Shown here in pieces: positions 9,026 to 18,004 of a DNA stretch of 64,000 nucleotides. The stretch lies in assembly GCF_001905825.1 (NCBI RefSeq), contig NZ_LIVV01000008.1, forward strand, positions 186,001-250,000, in the 5' to 3' direction. The translations under genes and the position numbers were made by a program. Position 1 is the first letter of the stretch. The number at the start of each line of letters is the position of its first letter. The stretch is from Streptomyces sp. CB02009. GTDB taxonomy: Bacteria > Actinomycetota > Actinomycetes > Streptomycetales > Streptomycetaceae. The notes beneath the pieces were generated by a model, which saw only the letters and a list, made by a program, of their open reading frames with translations, did not search any database and was not told the DNA's origin.

Positions 9026-9703
9026 GTGACGATCCGCGTCCTCTTGGTCGACGATCAGCCGCTGCTGCGCACCGGCTTCCGGATGATTCTGGAGGCGGAG
9101 CAGGACATCGCGGTGGTGGGTGAGGCCGGGGACGGTCTCCAGGCGCAGGACCAGGTGCGGGCGCTGCAGCCGGACGTGGTGCTGATGGACATCCGGATGC
9201 CGCGGATGGACGGGGTGGAGGCGACCCGGCAGATCACGGGTCCGGGTCGGGACGGTCCGGCGAAGGTGCTGGTCCTGACGACCTTCGATCTCGACGAGTA
9301 CGTGGTGGAGGCGCTGCGTGCGGGGGCGAGCGGCTTCCTCCTGAAGGACGCCCCGGCGAACGAGCTGGTGCAGGCGATCCGGGTGGTGGCGGCCGGTGAG
9401 GCGATGCTGGCGCCGTCGATCACGCGCCGGCTGCTCGACAAGTACTCGGCGCATCTGCCGACGGGCGAGGAGCAGGTGCCGGACACGCTGAACACCTTGA
9501 CGGACCGTGAGGTCGAGGTGCTGAAGCTGGTGGCCCGGGGCCTGTCGAACGCGGAGATCGCGGCGGACCTGTTCGTCAGCGAGACGACGGTGAAGACGCA
9601 TGTGGGCCATGTGCTGACGAAGCTGGGCCTGCGGGACCGGGTGCAGGCCGCGGTGTACGCGTACGAGAGCGGTCTGGTGCGGCCGGGGGCCAACGGGCAG
9701 TAG
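9026..9703 (+). CDS. NarL/LuxR-family response regulator (orphan)
   Basis: Two-component DNA-binding regulator. Residues 1-125 are a receiver domain: VDDQPLLR (acidic pocket), VVLMDIRMP (phosphoacceptor Asp54), LTTF (Thr switch) and FLLKDAP (conserved Lys). Residues 150-215 are a LuxR helix-turn-helix: LTDREVEVLKLVARGLSNAEIAADLFVSETTVKTH. GTG is preceded by GAAGGAG. All phosphorylation residues are present, yet no histidine kinase is encoded beside it, so it is an orphan in this window. It is convergent with an ABC substrate-binding protein and separated from it by a strong terminator. Its targets cannot be inferred. Confidence 0.93.
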   Translation: MTIRVLLVDDQPLLRTGFRMILEAEQDIAVVGEAGDGLQAQDQVRALQPDVVLMDIRMPRMDGVEATRQITGPGRDGPAKVLVLTTFDLDEYVVEALRAGASGFLLKDAPANELVQAIRVVAAGEAMLAPSITRRLLDKYSAHLPTGEEQVPDTLNTLTDREVEVLKLVARGLSNAEIAADLFVSETTVKTHVGHVLTKLGLRDRVQAAVYAYESGLVRPGANGQ

Positions 9704-9741
9704 TCCCGGCGGGTTCTTCGGGAGCGGGGACGCCGGCGGAG

Positions 9742-9794
9742 ACGACGGGAGGGGCCCGGTGCGCGTGCTGCGTGCACCGGGCCCCTCCTGTCGT
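9742..9794. terminator. Bidirectional terminator hairpin
   Basis: A 21-bp stem with one G-U pair around an 11-base loop, core GGAGGGGCCCGGTGC. It lies between the convergent response regulator and ABC lipoprotein genes. Confidence 0.85.
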
Positions 9795-9846
9795 GCCGGG
9801 ACGGGCCTCGCCCCCCAGGGGGGACGGGCCTCGTGTCCCGGGGCGG

Positions 9847-11427
9847 TCAGCCCTTGCGGATCTCCCAGAAGCGGAAGACCGTCGAGGCGTCGAGGGTCCA
9901 TTCGAGGCCCGTGACGTCCTGGCGGGCGACGGCGTACTGCTTGCCCTGCCAGAGCGGCAGGAGGGGCAGCTGCTCGGCGACGAGGTCCTGGAGCCTGCCG
10001 TACTCGTCGGCGGTGGCGGCGCGGTCCGGGGCGGCGGCGGTCTTGGGGAGGAGGCTGCCGGTGATGGTGGCGTTCTCGTAGTGGTTGCCGAGGACGTTGC
10101 CCTCGCCGAAGAACGGGGTGGTGAAGTTGTCGGCGTCGGGGTAGTCGGGGACCCAGCCCTTGACGTAGACGCCGTACTTGCCGGCCGCGACGTCCTTCTC
10201 GTACTGGTCGTAGGCGACGGACTTGACGTCGGCGTCGAAGAGGCCGCTGGCGTTGAGCTGCTCGGCGATGGCCTTGAGCTCCTCGTCGGTGGAGGGGCCG
10301 TAGCGGCTGGGCGTGGACCAGAGGGTGAGCTTCACCTTGTCGGTGATGCCGGCGGCGCGCAGGGCCTTCTTCGCCTTGGCGGCGTCGGGAGTGCCGTAGG
10401 TGTCGTAGAAGGCGGTGTTGTGTCCGGCGATGCCGGCCGGGACGATCGAGTACAGCGGCGTGGCCGTCGACTTGTAGATGCCTTCGACGAGGGCCTCGCG
10501 GTCGACGAGGTGGGCGATGGCCTGGCGGACGCCCAGCTTTCCGGCGACCGGGTCCTTCATGTTGAAGACGAGGTGCTGGACCTCGGCGCTGCTGCCCTGG
10601 ACGACCTCGATGCCCTTGTCGTCCGTGGTGTCGGAGGTCTCGAGGGTCGCGATGTCCTCGGCGGAGAGGCCTCGGTAGGCGACGTCGACGTCTCCGTCGG
10701 TGAGCGCCTTGGCGAGGGCGGAGCGGTCGCCGCCGTAGAGCTTGAGGGTGACGGCGTCGTTCTTGCGCTGCGCGGTGCCCTTGTAGCCGGGGTTGGCGGA
10801 GAAGGTGGCCTCGGTGGCGCTGAAGGAGTCCAGCTTGTAGGGGCCGGAGCCGGTGGCCTTGCCGTCGGTGCGCAGGGCGTCGGCGGCGTACTCGCGGTGG
10901 TCGACGATGGAGCCGGCGCCGGAGGCGATCTTGCTGGGGAAGGTGGCGTCGGGGACCTTGAGGTGGAAGACGACCGTCTTCTCGTCCGGGGTCTCGATGC
11001 GCTTGATGGTGGCCAGCAGCGGCGCCGGGCCCATCGGGTCGGCGATCTTGAGGGCGCGCTCGAAGGAGAACTTGACGTCCTCCGAGGTGAGCTTGTTGCC
11101 GTTGGAGAAGGTCAGGCCGTCCCGCAGGGTGCAGCTGTACACGGTGCTGCCGGTGGTGAAGCCGCACTTGTCGGCGGCCTCGGGCTCGGGCTCGGAGCCG
11201 CCCTTGGGGAAGGCCAGCAGGGACTGGAAGACGTTGTTGAACAGCAGCCACGAGCCGGGGTCGTAGCCGGCCGCCGGGTCGGTGGCGACGATCTCGTCGG
11301 ACATGCCGACGCGTATGCCGTTGCCGGAGTCGCCCGAGCCGCCCTGCTCGGTGCCGCAGCCGCTGAGGAGGGCGGCGGACAGACCGGCGGCGAGGGGGGC
11401 CGTCAGCCACTTGTTGTGCGTCTTCAC
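9847..11427 (-). CDS. ABC transporter substrate-binding lipoprotein, peptide/opine/nickel (SBP family 5)
   Basis: Extracellular solute receptor for an oligopeptide-type ABC importer, anchored as a lipoprotein. The 526-residue protein starts at GTG 11427 (GAGG nine bases upstream), has a signal peptide ending in the lipobox LLSGC, and the family-5 core: LTFSNGNKLTSEDVKFSFERALK, GSGPYKL, RQAIAHLVDREALV and the C-terminal LPLLPLWQGKQYAV. It is followed by the terminator shared with the response regulator. The next gene upstream encodes a paralogue of nearly the same length. No permease or ATPase genes are beside them, so both must use components encoded elsewhere. The ligand is probably a peptide but cannot be fixed by reading. 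Confidence 0.93.
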   Translation of the reverse strand: MKTHNKWLTAPLAAGLSAALLSGCGTEQGGSGDSGNGIRVGMSDEIVATDPAAGYDPGSWLLFNNVFQSLLAFPKGGSEPEPEAADKCGFTTGSTVYSCTLRDGLTFSNGNKLTSEDVKFSFERALKIADPMGPAPLLATIKRIETPDEKTVVFHLKVPDATFPSKIASGAGSIVDHREYAADALRTDGKATGSGPYKLDSFSATEATFSANPGYKGTAQRKNDAVTLKLYGGDRSALAKALTDGDVDVAYRGLSAEDIATLETSDTTDDKGIEVVQGSSAEVQHLVFNMKDPVAGKLGVRQAIAHLVDREALVEGIYKSTATPLYSIVPAGIAGHNTAFYDTYGTPDAAKAKKALRAAGITDKVKLTLWSTPSRYGPSTDEELKAIAEQLNASGLFDADVKSVAYDQYEKDVAAGKYGVYVKGWVPDYPDADNFTTPFFGEGNVLGNHYENATITGSLLPKTAAAPDRAATADEYGRLQDLVAEQLPLLPLWQGKQYAVARQDVTGLEWTLDASTVFRFWEIRKG

Positions 11428-11460
11428 AGAACGTGCCTCGTGATCTCTTGTCATGTCAGG

Positions 11461-11486
11461 CCGGCCGCGCGCGGGTGCGCGGCCGG
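11461..11486 (-). terminator. Hairpin between the two lipoprotein genes
   Basis: A perfect 10-bp stem CCGGCCGCGC / GCGCGGCCGG with a 6-base loop lies downstream of the second lipoprotein gene, so the two genes probably form separate transcripts or an attenuated one. Confidence 0.7.
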
Positions 11487-11509
11487 TGTAACCGACCCGG
11501 TCGACGGGG

Positions 11510-13099
11510 TTATGCGGTACCGCGGCCCAGTTCCCACAGCAGGAGGTCGGAGGACGTGTTGAGGGCGTACTCGACTCCGTTGAGGTCGTCGCGCGCGGCG
11601 ACGTACTGCTTGCCCTGCCACAGCGGCAGGACGGGTACGTCCTCGGCGACGATCTTCTGGATCTGGTTGAAGACGGGGCTCGCGGCGGTGCGGTCGGCCT
11701 GCCGGCGCGAGCGCGGGATGAGCTGGTCGCGGACGACCTTGTTCACGTACGGGGTGTTGAGGAAGTTGTCGCTGTCCAGGAACGGCGCGATGTAGTTGTC
11801 CGGGTCCGGGTAGTCGGGGAACCAGCCGAGTCCGTAGACGGCGTAGTCGCCGCGCTTCTGGGCGGTGCGGAACGTCGACCACTCGGCACCCTGCACGGTG
11901 ACGTCGAAGAGCTCGCTGGAGACGAGCTGCTTCTTGAGCGCCTCGAACTCCTCCGCGGTCTCGGCGCCGTAGTGGTCGGTGGTGTAGTTCAGCGTCAGCT
12001 TGACCGGGGTCTTGACGCCGGCGTCCTTGAGGAGCTTGGCGGCGCGGTCCTGGTCGGGCTCGCCGTAGGTGTCGAAGAAGGGGGTGGCGTGGCCGGTGAT
12101 GCTGGAGGGGATCAGCGAGTACAGCGGCTCGGCGGTGGTGCCGTACACCCGGTTGACGAGGGCGCCGCGGTCGACGACGGCGGCCATGGCCTGGCGGACG
12201 GCCTTCTCCTGGACGGCGGGGGCCTTGGTGTTGAAGCCGAGGTAGCGGATCTCGAGGCCGGGGACCTCGATGACCTCGATGCCGTCCTTGGGGGTCTCGG
12301 TGAGGTCCTTGACCTGCTTCCGGGACAGGGAGCGGGCCATCATGTCGATGTCGTCGCTCTCCAGGGCCCGGCCCATGGTGCTCGCGTCGGCGTAGGGGCG
12401 CAGCTCGACCTTCTCGTTGCGCAGGGTGATGTCGCCCTTGTAGGACGCGTTCTTGGTGAAGACGAAGCGCGTGGCCTTGTCGCCCTCGCGCTCGACCTTC
12501 ATGGTGTACGGCCCGGAGCCGTCGACGTCGAAGCCCTCGCGGAGCTTTCCGGCCTCGTACTTGTCCTTGCTGAGGATGCCGGCGACCGGGGTGGAGAGCT
12601 TGTACGGGAAGGTGGCGTCGGGGGTCTTCAGGTGGAAGACGACCTCGTCGGCGCCCTTGGTCTCGATGGTGTCGATGTTCGAGAGGAGGGCGGCGGTGCC
12701 GTTGTCCGACTTGATCTTCAGCACGCGCTCGATGGAGAACTTGACGTCCTCGGCGGTGATCGGGGTGCCGTCGGCGAAGGTGAGGCCGGAGCGCAGCTTG
12801 CAGCGGTAGCTCTCGCTGGCCTTGTCGGAGAATCCGCAGCTCTGGGCGGCCTCGGGGACGGGCTCGCCGCTGTCGCGGGGCACGTGCATCAGCGTCTGCA
12901 CGGTCTGCCGGAGGATGTTCCAGGCGCCGGTGTCGTAGGCGAAGGCCGGGTCGAGCGGCGCGGGGGCGTCCGCGGTGGCGATGAACTGGTCCGTGGTGCC
13001 GACGACGATCGCTCCGCCTTCCTCCGCACCGCCGCAGGCGGCGAGCAGGGGGGCGAGCAGTCCGGCCACGGCCGGGAGCACCAGGGTCTTGCGGTTCAT
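11510..13099 (-). CDS. ABC transporter substrate-binding lipoprotein, SBP family 5 (paralogue)
   Basis: A second solute receptor of the oligopeptide type. The 529-residue product begins MNRKTLVLPAVAGLLAPLLAAC, a signal peptide with lipobox LLAAC, and shares with its neighbour the blocks LTFADGTPITAEDVKFSIERVLKIK, DATFPYKLS, GSGPYTM, YPDPDNY and VPVLPLWQGKQYVAA. The start ATG 13099 has GAGGAG nine bases upstream; an ATG six codons earlier has none. The protein looks like an ancient tandem duplicate of the next gene, with clear divergence between the two, which suggests different ligands. The 534 bases upstream carry its regulatory region. Confidence 0.93.
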   Translation of the reverse strand: MNRKTLVLPAVAGLLAPLLAACGGAEEGGAIVVGTTDQFIATADAPAPLDPAFAYDTGAWNILRQTVQTLMHVPRDSGEPVPEAAQSCGFSDKASESYRCKLRSGLTFADGTPITAEDVKFSIERVLKIKSDNGTAALLSNIDTIETKGADEVVFHLKTPDATFPYKLSTPVAGILSKDKYEAGKLREGFDVDGSGPYTMKVEREGDKATRFVFTKNASYKGDITLRNEKVELRPYADASTMGRALESDDIDMMARSLSRKQVKDLTETPKDGIEVIEVPGLEIRYLGFNTKAPAVQEKAVRQAMAAVVDRGALVNRVYGTTAEPLYSLIPSSITGHATPFFDTYGEPDQDRAAKLLKDAGVKTPVKLTLNYTTDHYGAETAEEFEALKKQLVSSELFDVTVQGAEWSTFRTAQKRGDYAVYGLGWFPDYPDPDNYIAPFLDSDNFLNTPYVNKVVRDQLIPRSRRQADRTAASPVFNQIQKIVAEDVPVLPLWQGKQYVAARDDLNGVEYALNTSSDLLLWELGRGTA

Positions 13100-13463
13100 C
13101 AGGGACGATCTCCTCATCCGGCACTGGGATACAGCGGTCAGTGGAACTCCGCCGCCGGCCGCCCGGTCGGGGCGGGAGCGATCGGGCCGGGTGTTGCGAT
13201 CGGTCCTGTGTTCACGGCGACTTGGGTGTGCGCCGGTGCACGCGGGTTATGCGGCGAAGTACTCGCGAAAGATTAGTGGGCGGCGTCGCTATTGCTTGAC
13301 CACGGGCGGCCGTGGGGGTAATCGCACAGTGATCATGAATGCGGGAGCCTCGATAGTCATGCGTCGGATGATGCGGACGGTGGCCATCGAATCGGGACAC
13401 AGGGGGCGCCGAAACACACCCCAATCGGACAGGGGACGCAGGAAGGCCACCCACCGTCCGGCA

Positions 13464-13489
13464 CTCTGCGTGACCAAGGTCACGCAGAG
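13464..13489. promoter_or_regulatory. Inverted repeat, possible operator
   Basis: Arms CTCTGCGTGACC and GGTCACGCAGAG (12 bp, perfect) are separated by only AA. With a two-base centre it cannot form a relaxed hairpin loop and looks more like a protein site than a terminator, although CCTTTT follows it. Confidence 0.45.
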
Positions 13490-13561
13490 GCCTTTTCGGC
13501 GAATGGCCTGATCGTTTTCTCCGGGCGTTCCCCGGGTGCACCCCGGGTGCCTCCTGGGTGC

Positions 13562-13596
13562 CCCCCGGGGTATCTCCCGGCGGTATCTCCCGGGGG
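13562..13596 (-). terminator. Possible terminator of the HAD hydrolase gene
   Basis: An 8-bp G/C stem CCCCCGGG / CCCGGGGG spans a loop containing two copies of TATCTCCCGG. It lies just past the HAD gene stop. Confidence 0.4.
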
Positions 13597-13633
13597 AAAT
13601 CGCATTCCGCCCGAGGGGAAGCTCAGATAGAGC

Positions 13634-14332
13634 TCAGATTCCGGTGATCAATGTACGGAGGAAGGGCACGTCGACCTCTTCGAGGGAGCGCACGACCACC
13701 CGGCCCGGGGAGGGCGCGATCGGGGCGACCGAGGGCACCGCGACGACCCGGCAGCCGGCCGCCTCTGCGGCCGCCACACCGGTCGCGGTGTCCTCGATGA
13801 CGGCGCAGAGCACGGGGTCGGCCCCGACCCCCTGGGCGGCCGCCAGGTACGGCTCCGGGTGCGGCTTGGTCCGGACGACCTCGTCGCCCGCGACGGTGAG
13901 CGCGAAGCGGTCGCGGCCCAGCGAGTGGAGCACCTTGTCGATGATCCGCCGGTGCGAGGCGGAGACCAGCGCGGTCGGGATGGAGTGCCGGGCCAGCTCG
14001 GCGAGGAGCCGCTCGGCGCCGGGCATGAGGGGCACGCCGCGCTCGATGCGCTGCTCGAACTTCTCGTTGAGCAGCACGGTCAGCTCGTCGACGGTGATGT
14101 CGGCGCCGGTGGACTCGATGAGGTAGCCCGCGCTGCGCGTCATCGGGCCGCCGACGACGACGTCCCGCCAGGCCTCGTCCAGCCGGTGCCCGAGGTCGGC
14201 GAAGGCCTCGACCTCCGCGTCCCACCAGAAGCCCTCCGTGTCGACGAGGGTCCCGTCCATGTCGAGGAAGACCGCCTGCAGGGCGGAGCTTCCGTTGGTA
14301 CGGATCAGGGACGCGGGGACCGTACTGGTCAT
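13634..14332 (-). CDS. HAD-superfamily phosphatase (beta-phosphoglucomutase-like)
   Basis: Cytoplasmic phosphatase or phosphomutase of HAD subfamily IA. The 232-residue product shows motif I DMDGTLVDTE (Asp nucleophile and general acid), motif II LVSAS, the motif III Lys in VRTKPHPEPYL and motif IV VIEDTATG. A helical cap between motifs I and II (residues 30-100) is usual for this subfamily. The ATG at 14332 has GGAGG seven bases upstream; an ATG/GTG further upstream would read through the metH terminator. It lies 141 bases after metH on the same strand. The substrate is not predictable from sequence. Confidence 0.9.
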   Translation of the reverse strand: MTSTVPASLIRTNGSSALQAVFLDMDGTLVDTEGFWWDAEVEAFADLGHRLDEAWRDVVVGGPMTRSAGYLIESTGADITVDELTVLLNEKFEQRIERGVPLMPGAERLLAELARHSIPTALVSASHRRIIDKVLHSLGRDRFALTVAGDEVVRTKPHPEPYLAAAQGVGADPVLCAVIEDTATGVAAAEAAGCRVVAVPSVAPIAPSPGRVVVRSLEEVDVPFLRTLITGI

Positions 14333-14359
14333 CCGGCACACCTCCATGGAGGGACGAGA

Positions 14360-14400
14360 AGGCCGGCCCCCCTCCCCGGTACGGGGAGGAAGACCGGCCT
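14360..14400 (-). terminator. Terminator of metH
   Basis: A two-part hairpin: outer AGGCCGG / CCGGCCT and inner CCTCCCCG / CGGGGAGG with a 3-base loop. It lies downstream of the metH stop and just upstream of the HAD gene start. Confidence 0.7.
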
Positions 14401-14473
14401 GCACTGGACCGACAAGTGTACGTCCGGATCACCGAAAGGGCGCGGATTTACCCCCGGGACGGTGTGCGCCCGG

Positions 14474-17400
14474 TCACCGGGCGTTGAAGTACTTCGCCTC
14501 GGGGTGGTGGATCACGATGGCGTCGGTGGACTGCTCGGGGTGGAGCTGGAACTCCTCGGAGAGGTGGACGCCGATCCGCTCCGGACGCAGCAGCTCCGCG
14601 ATCTTCGCGCGGTCCTCCAGGTCGGGGCAGGCTCCGTAGCCGAGCGAGAAGCGCGCGCCGCGGTACTTGAGGTCGAACATGTCCTCGACCGCGTCCGGGT
14701 CCTCGCCGCCGAAGCCGAGCTCGGCGCGGACCCGGGCGTGCCAGTACTCGGCCATGGCCTCGGCGAGCTGGACGGAGAGGCCGTGCAGCTCCAGGTACTC
14801 GCGGTAGGAGTCGGACTCGAACAGCTTGGCGGTGGCCTCGCCGATCTTCGAGCCGACGGTGACGACCTGGAGGCCGACCACGTCGGTCTCGCCGGACTCC
14901 TCCGGCCGGAAGAAGTCCGCGAGGCAGAGCCGGCGGCCGCGGCGCTGGCGCGGGAAGGTGAAGCGGGTCCGCTCGTTGCCGGCCTCGTCGAGGATGATCA
15001 GGTCCTCGCCCTTGGAGACGCAGGGGAAGTAGCCGTAGACGACGGCCGCCTCGAGCAGGTTGTCGGTGTGCAGCCTGTCGAGCAGGCCGCGCAGCCGCGG
15101 CCGGCCCTCGCTCTCGACGAGCTCCTCGTAGCTGGCGCCGCCGACGCGGGCCTGCTTGAGGCCCCACTGGCCCTTGAAGAGGGCGCCCTCGTCGAGCCAG
15201 GAGGCGTAGTCCTTGAGCGGGATGCCCTTGACGACGCGGGTGCCCCAGAACGGCGGGGTGGGGACGGGGTTGTCGACGGCGACGTCGGAGCGGCCGCCCG
15301 GCTCGTCCGCCTCCTCCACCTGGACGACCGGCGTGTCCCGCTTGGGGACGCGGCGCTGCTTGAGCTCGGGGAGCGTGGCGCCGGGGACGCCGCGCTTGAC
15401 GGCGACGAGGGCGTCCATGAGGCGCAGGCCCTCGAAGGCGTCGCGGGCGTAGCGGACCTCGCCCTGGTAGATCTCGTGGAGGTCCTGTTCGACGTACGCC
15501 CTGGTGAGGGCGGCGCCGCCGAGGATCACGGGGTACTTGGCGGCCAGCTCGCGCTGGTTCAGCTCCTCCAGGTTCTCCTTCATGATCACGGTGGACTTCA
15601 CGAGGAGGCCGGACATGCCGATCACGTCGGCGCTGTGCTCCTCTGCGGCTTCCAGGATCGCGGAGACGGGCTGCTTGATGCCGATGTTGACGACGTTGTA
15701 GCCGTTGTTAGAGAGGATGATGTCGACGAGGTTCTTGCCGATGTCGTGGACGTCGCCGCGGACGGTGGCGAGCACGATCGTGCCCTTGCCGTCGGCGTCC
15801 GTCTTCTCCATGTGCGGTTCGAGGTAGGCCACCGCGGTCTTCATGACCTCGGCGGACTGGAGCACGAACGGCAGCTGCATCTGGCCCGAGCCGAACAGCT
15901 CGCCGACGGTCTTCATGCCGTCGAGCAGGATCTCGTTGACGATCTCCAGAGCGGGGCGGATCGTCAGCGCCTCGTCGAGGTCGGCCTCGAGACCGTTCTT
16001 CTCGCCGTCGATGATCCGCCGCTTCAGGCGCTCGTCCAGCGGCAGCGCGAGGAGCTCCTCGGTCTTGCCCGCCTTCATCGACTTGGTGTTGACGCCCTCG
16101 AAGAGGGCCATCAGCTTCTGCAGCGGGTCGTAGGCCGGTTCGTCCCCCTGCTGGGGGCGCCGCCGGTCGTAGATCAGGTCGAGCGCGGTGGTGACCTGCT
16201 CGTCGTCGAAGCGGGCGATCGGCAGGATCTTCGAGGCGTGGACGATCGCCGAGTCGAGTCCGGCCTTGACGCACTCGTCGAGGAAGACCGAGTTGAGCAG
16301 GATGCGGGCGGCCGGGTTCAGGCCGAAGGAGATGTTGGAGAGGCCCAGGGTGGTCTGGACGTCCGGGTGGCGGCGCTTGAGCTCGCGGATCGCCTCGATG
16401 GTGGCGATGCCGTCCTTGCGCGACTCCTCCTGACCGGTACAGATGGTGAAGGTCAGGGTGTCGATGAGGATGTCGGACTCGTGGATGCCCCAGGTGCCCG
16501 TGAGGTCCTCGATGAGCCGCTCGGCGATGGCGACCTTGTGCTCGGGGGTGCGGGCCTGGCCCTCCTCGTCGATGGTGAGGGCGATGAGCGCGGCGCCGTG
16601 CTCCTGGGCGAGGCGGGTGACCTTGGCGAAGCGGGACTCGGGGCCGTCGCCGTCCTCGTAGTTGACGGAGTTGATGACGGCCCGGCCGCCGAGCTTCTCC
16701 AGACCGGCCTGCAGCACGTCGACCTCGGTGGAGTCGAGGACGATCGGCAGGGTGGAGGCGGTGGCGAAGCGGCCGGCGAGCTCCCGCATGTCGGCGACGC
16801 CGTCGCGGCCCACGTAGTCGACGCAGAGGTCGAGCATGTGCGCGCCCTCGCGGATCTGGTCGCGGGCCATCTCGACGCAGTCGTCCCAGCGGGCCTCCAG
16901 CATGGCCTCGCGGAACTTCTTCGAGCCGTTGGCGTTGGTGCGCTCGCCGATCGCCATGTACGCGGTGTCCTGGCGGAACGGCACGGTCTGGTAGAGCGAG
17001 GCGGCGCCGGGCTCGGGGTGCGGCTCGCGCACGGCGGGGGTGAGGTCCCGGACGCGCTCGACGACCTGGCGAAGGTGCTCGGGGGTCGTACCGCAGCAGC
17101 CGCCGATCAGGGAGAGGCCGTACTCGCGGACGAAGGTCTCCTGGGCGTCGGCGAGCTCGGCGGGGCTGAGCGGGTAGTGGGCGCCGTCGGAGGTGAGGAC
17201 GGGCAGGCCGGCGTTGGGCATGCAGGAGAGCGGGATGCGCGAGTGGCGGGCGAGGTAGCGGAGGTGCTCGCTCATCTCGGCGGGGCCGGTGGCGCAGTTC
17301 AGCCCGATCATGTCGATGCCGAGCGGCTCCAGGGCGGTCAGCGCCGCGCCGATCTCGGAGCCGAGGAGCATGGTGCCGGTGGTCTCGACGGTGACGGAGA

Positions 17401-18004
17401 CGATGAGCGGCACGTCGGCGCCGAGGGCCTCGAGGGCGCGGCGGGCGCCGATGACGGAGGCCTTGGTCTGGAGGAGGTCCTGGGTGGTCTCGACGAGCAG
17501 GGCGTCGGCGCCGCCGGCGATGAGGCCTTCGGCGTTCTGCTGGTAGGCGTCGCGCAGCAGGGTGTACGGGGCGTGGCCGAGGGTCGGCAGCTTGGTGCCG
17601 GGGCCGATGGAGCCGAGGACCCAGCGCTGGCGTCCGGTGGAGGCGGTGAACTCGTCGGCGACCTCGCGGGCGATGCGGGCACCGGCCTCGGAGAGCTCGT
17701 GGACACGCTCGGGAATGTCGTACTCGCCCAGGGCGGCGTGGTTGGCGCCGAACGTGTTGGTCTCGACGCAGTCGACGCCGGCGGCGAAGTACTCCTGGTG
17801 GACCGAACGGACGATGTCGGGCCTGGTGATGTTCAGGATCTCGTTGCAGCCTTCGAGGTTCTGGAAGTCCTCGAGGGTGGGGTCCTGCGCCTGGAGCATG
17901 GTGCCCATGGCGCCGTCGGCGACGACGACTCGGCTGGCGAGTGCCTCGCGGAGGGCTGCGGCGCGGTTCCGGCTGTCTGCGGAAGGGGTCGGCAACGAGG
18001 CCAT
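14474..18004 (-). CDS. metH: Cobalamin-dependent methionine synthase
   Basis: Transfers the methyl group of 5-methyltetrahydrofolate to homocysteine through cobalamin. The 1176-residue protein has the four MetH domains in order: homocysteine-binding barrel (VVADGAMGTML; zinc ligands Cys237 in GLNCATG and Cys303-Cys304 in GGCCGTTP), the pterin-binding barrel (MAIGERTNANGSKKFREAML), the B12 domain with cobalt-ligand motif DVHDIGKN, and the C-terminal activation domain (VGLQVVTVG, RFSLGYGACPDL) that binds SAM for reactivation. The start ATG 18004 has AGGGAGC six bases before it; the reading frame remains open far upstream but without conserved sequence. A hairpin TGCACC/GGTGCA lies in the leader. 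It is divergent from gylR. No B12-riboswitch box was seen upstream. Confidence 0.97.
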   Translation of the reverse strand: MASLPTPSADSRNRAAALREALASRVVVADGAMGTMLQAQDPTLEDFQNLEGCNEILNITRPDIVRSVHQEYFAAGVDCVETNTFGANHAALGEYDIPERVHELSEAGARIAREVADEFTASTGRQRWVLGSIGPGTKLPTLGHAPYTLLRDAYQQNAEGLIAGGADALLVETTQDLLQTKASVIGARRALEALGADVPLIVSVTVETTGTMLLGSEIGAALTALEPLGIDMIGLNCATGPAEMSEHLRYLARHSRIPLSCMPNAGLPVLTSDGAHYPLSPAELADAQETFVREYGLSLIGGCCGTTPEHLRQVVERVRDLTPAVREPHPEPGAASLYQTVPFRQDTAYMAIGERTNANGSKKFREAMLEARWDDCVEMARDQIREGAHMLDLCVDYVGRDGVADMRELAGRFATASTLPIVLDSTEVDVLQAGLEKLGGRAVINSVNYEDGDGPESRFAKVTRLAQEHGAALIALTIDEEGQARTPEHKVAIAERLIEDLTGTWGIHESDILIDTLTFTICTGQEESRKDGIATIEAIRELKRRHPDVQTTLGLSNISFGLNPAARILLNSVFLDECVKAGLDSAIVHASKILPIARFDDEQVTTALDLIYDRRRPQQGDEPAYDPLQKLMALFEGVNTKSMKAGKTEELLALPLDERLKRRIIDGEKNGLEADLDEALTIRPALEIVNEILLDGMKTVGELFGSGQMQLPFVLQSAEVMKTAVAYLEPHMEKTDADGKGTIVLATVRGDVHDIGKNLVDIILSNNGYNVVNIGIKQPVSAILEAAEEHSADVIGMSGLLVKSTVIMKENLEELNQRELAAKYPVILGGAALTRAYVEQDLHEIYQGEVRYARDAFEGLRLMDALVAVKRGVPGATLPELKQRRVPKRDTPVVQVEEADEPGGRSDVAVDNPVPTPPFWGTRVVKGIPLKDYASWLDEGALFKGQWGLKQARVGGASYEELVESEGRPRLRGLLDRLHTDNLLEAAVVYGYFPCVSKGEDLIILDEAGNERTRFTFPRQRRGRRLCLADFFRPEESGETDVVGLQVVTVGSKIGEATAKLFESDSYREYLELHGLSVQLAEAMAEYWHARVRAELGFGGEDPDAVEDMFDLKYRGARFSLGYGACPDLEDRAKIAELLRPERIGVHLSEEFQLHPEQSTDAIVIHHPEAKYFNAR

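Larger units (their letters stand above)
13100..13633. other. 534-base intergenic region upstream of the ABC lipoprotein gene
   Basis: The region contains no credible gene. It holds a 26-base near-perfect inverted repeat (13464-13489), a G/C hairpin that may terminate the HAD gene (13562-13596), and GC-rich short direct repeats around 13528-13595 (CCCCGGGTG twice, TATCTCCCGG twice). The promoter of the lipoprotein gene must lie at its left end, but no convincing hexamers stand out. Confidence 0.6.

Noticed and set aside
13289..13483. 64-codon minus-strand frame upstream of the lipoprotein gene
   Set aside because: No ribosome site or homology, and it runs across the 26-base inverted repeat. 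Treated as noncoding.
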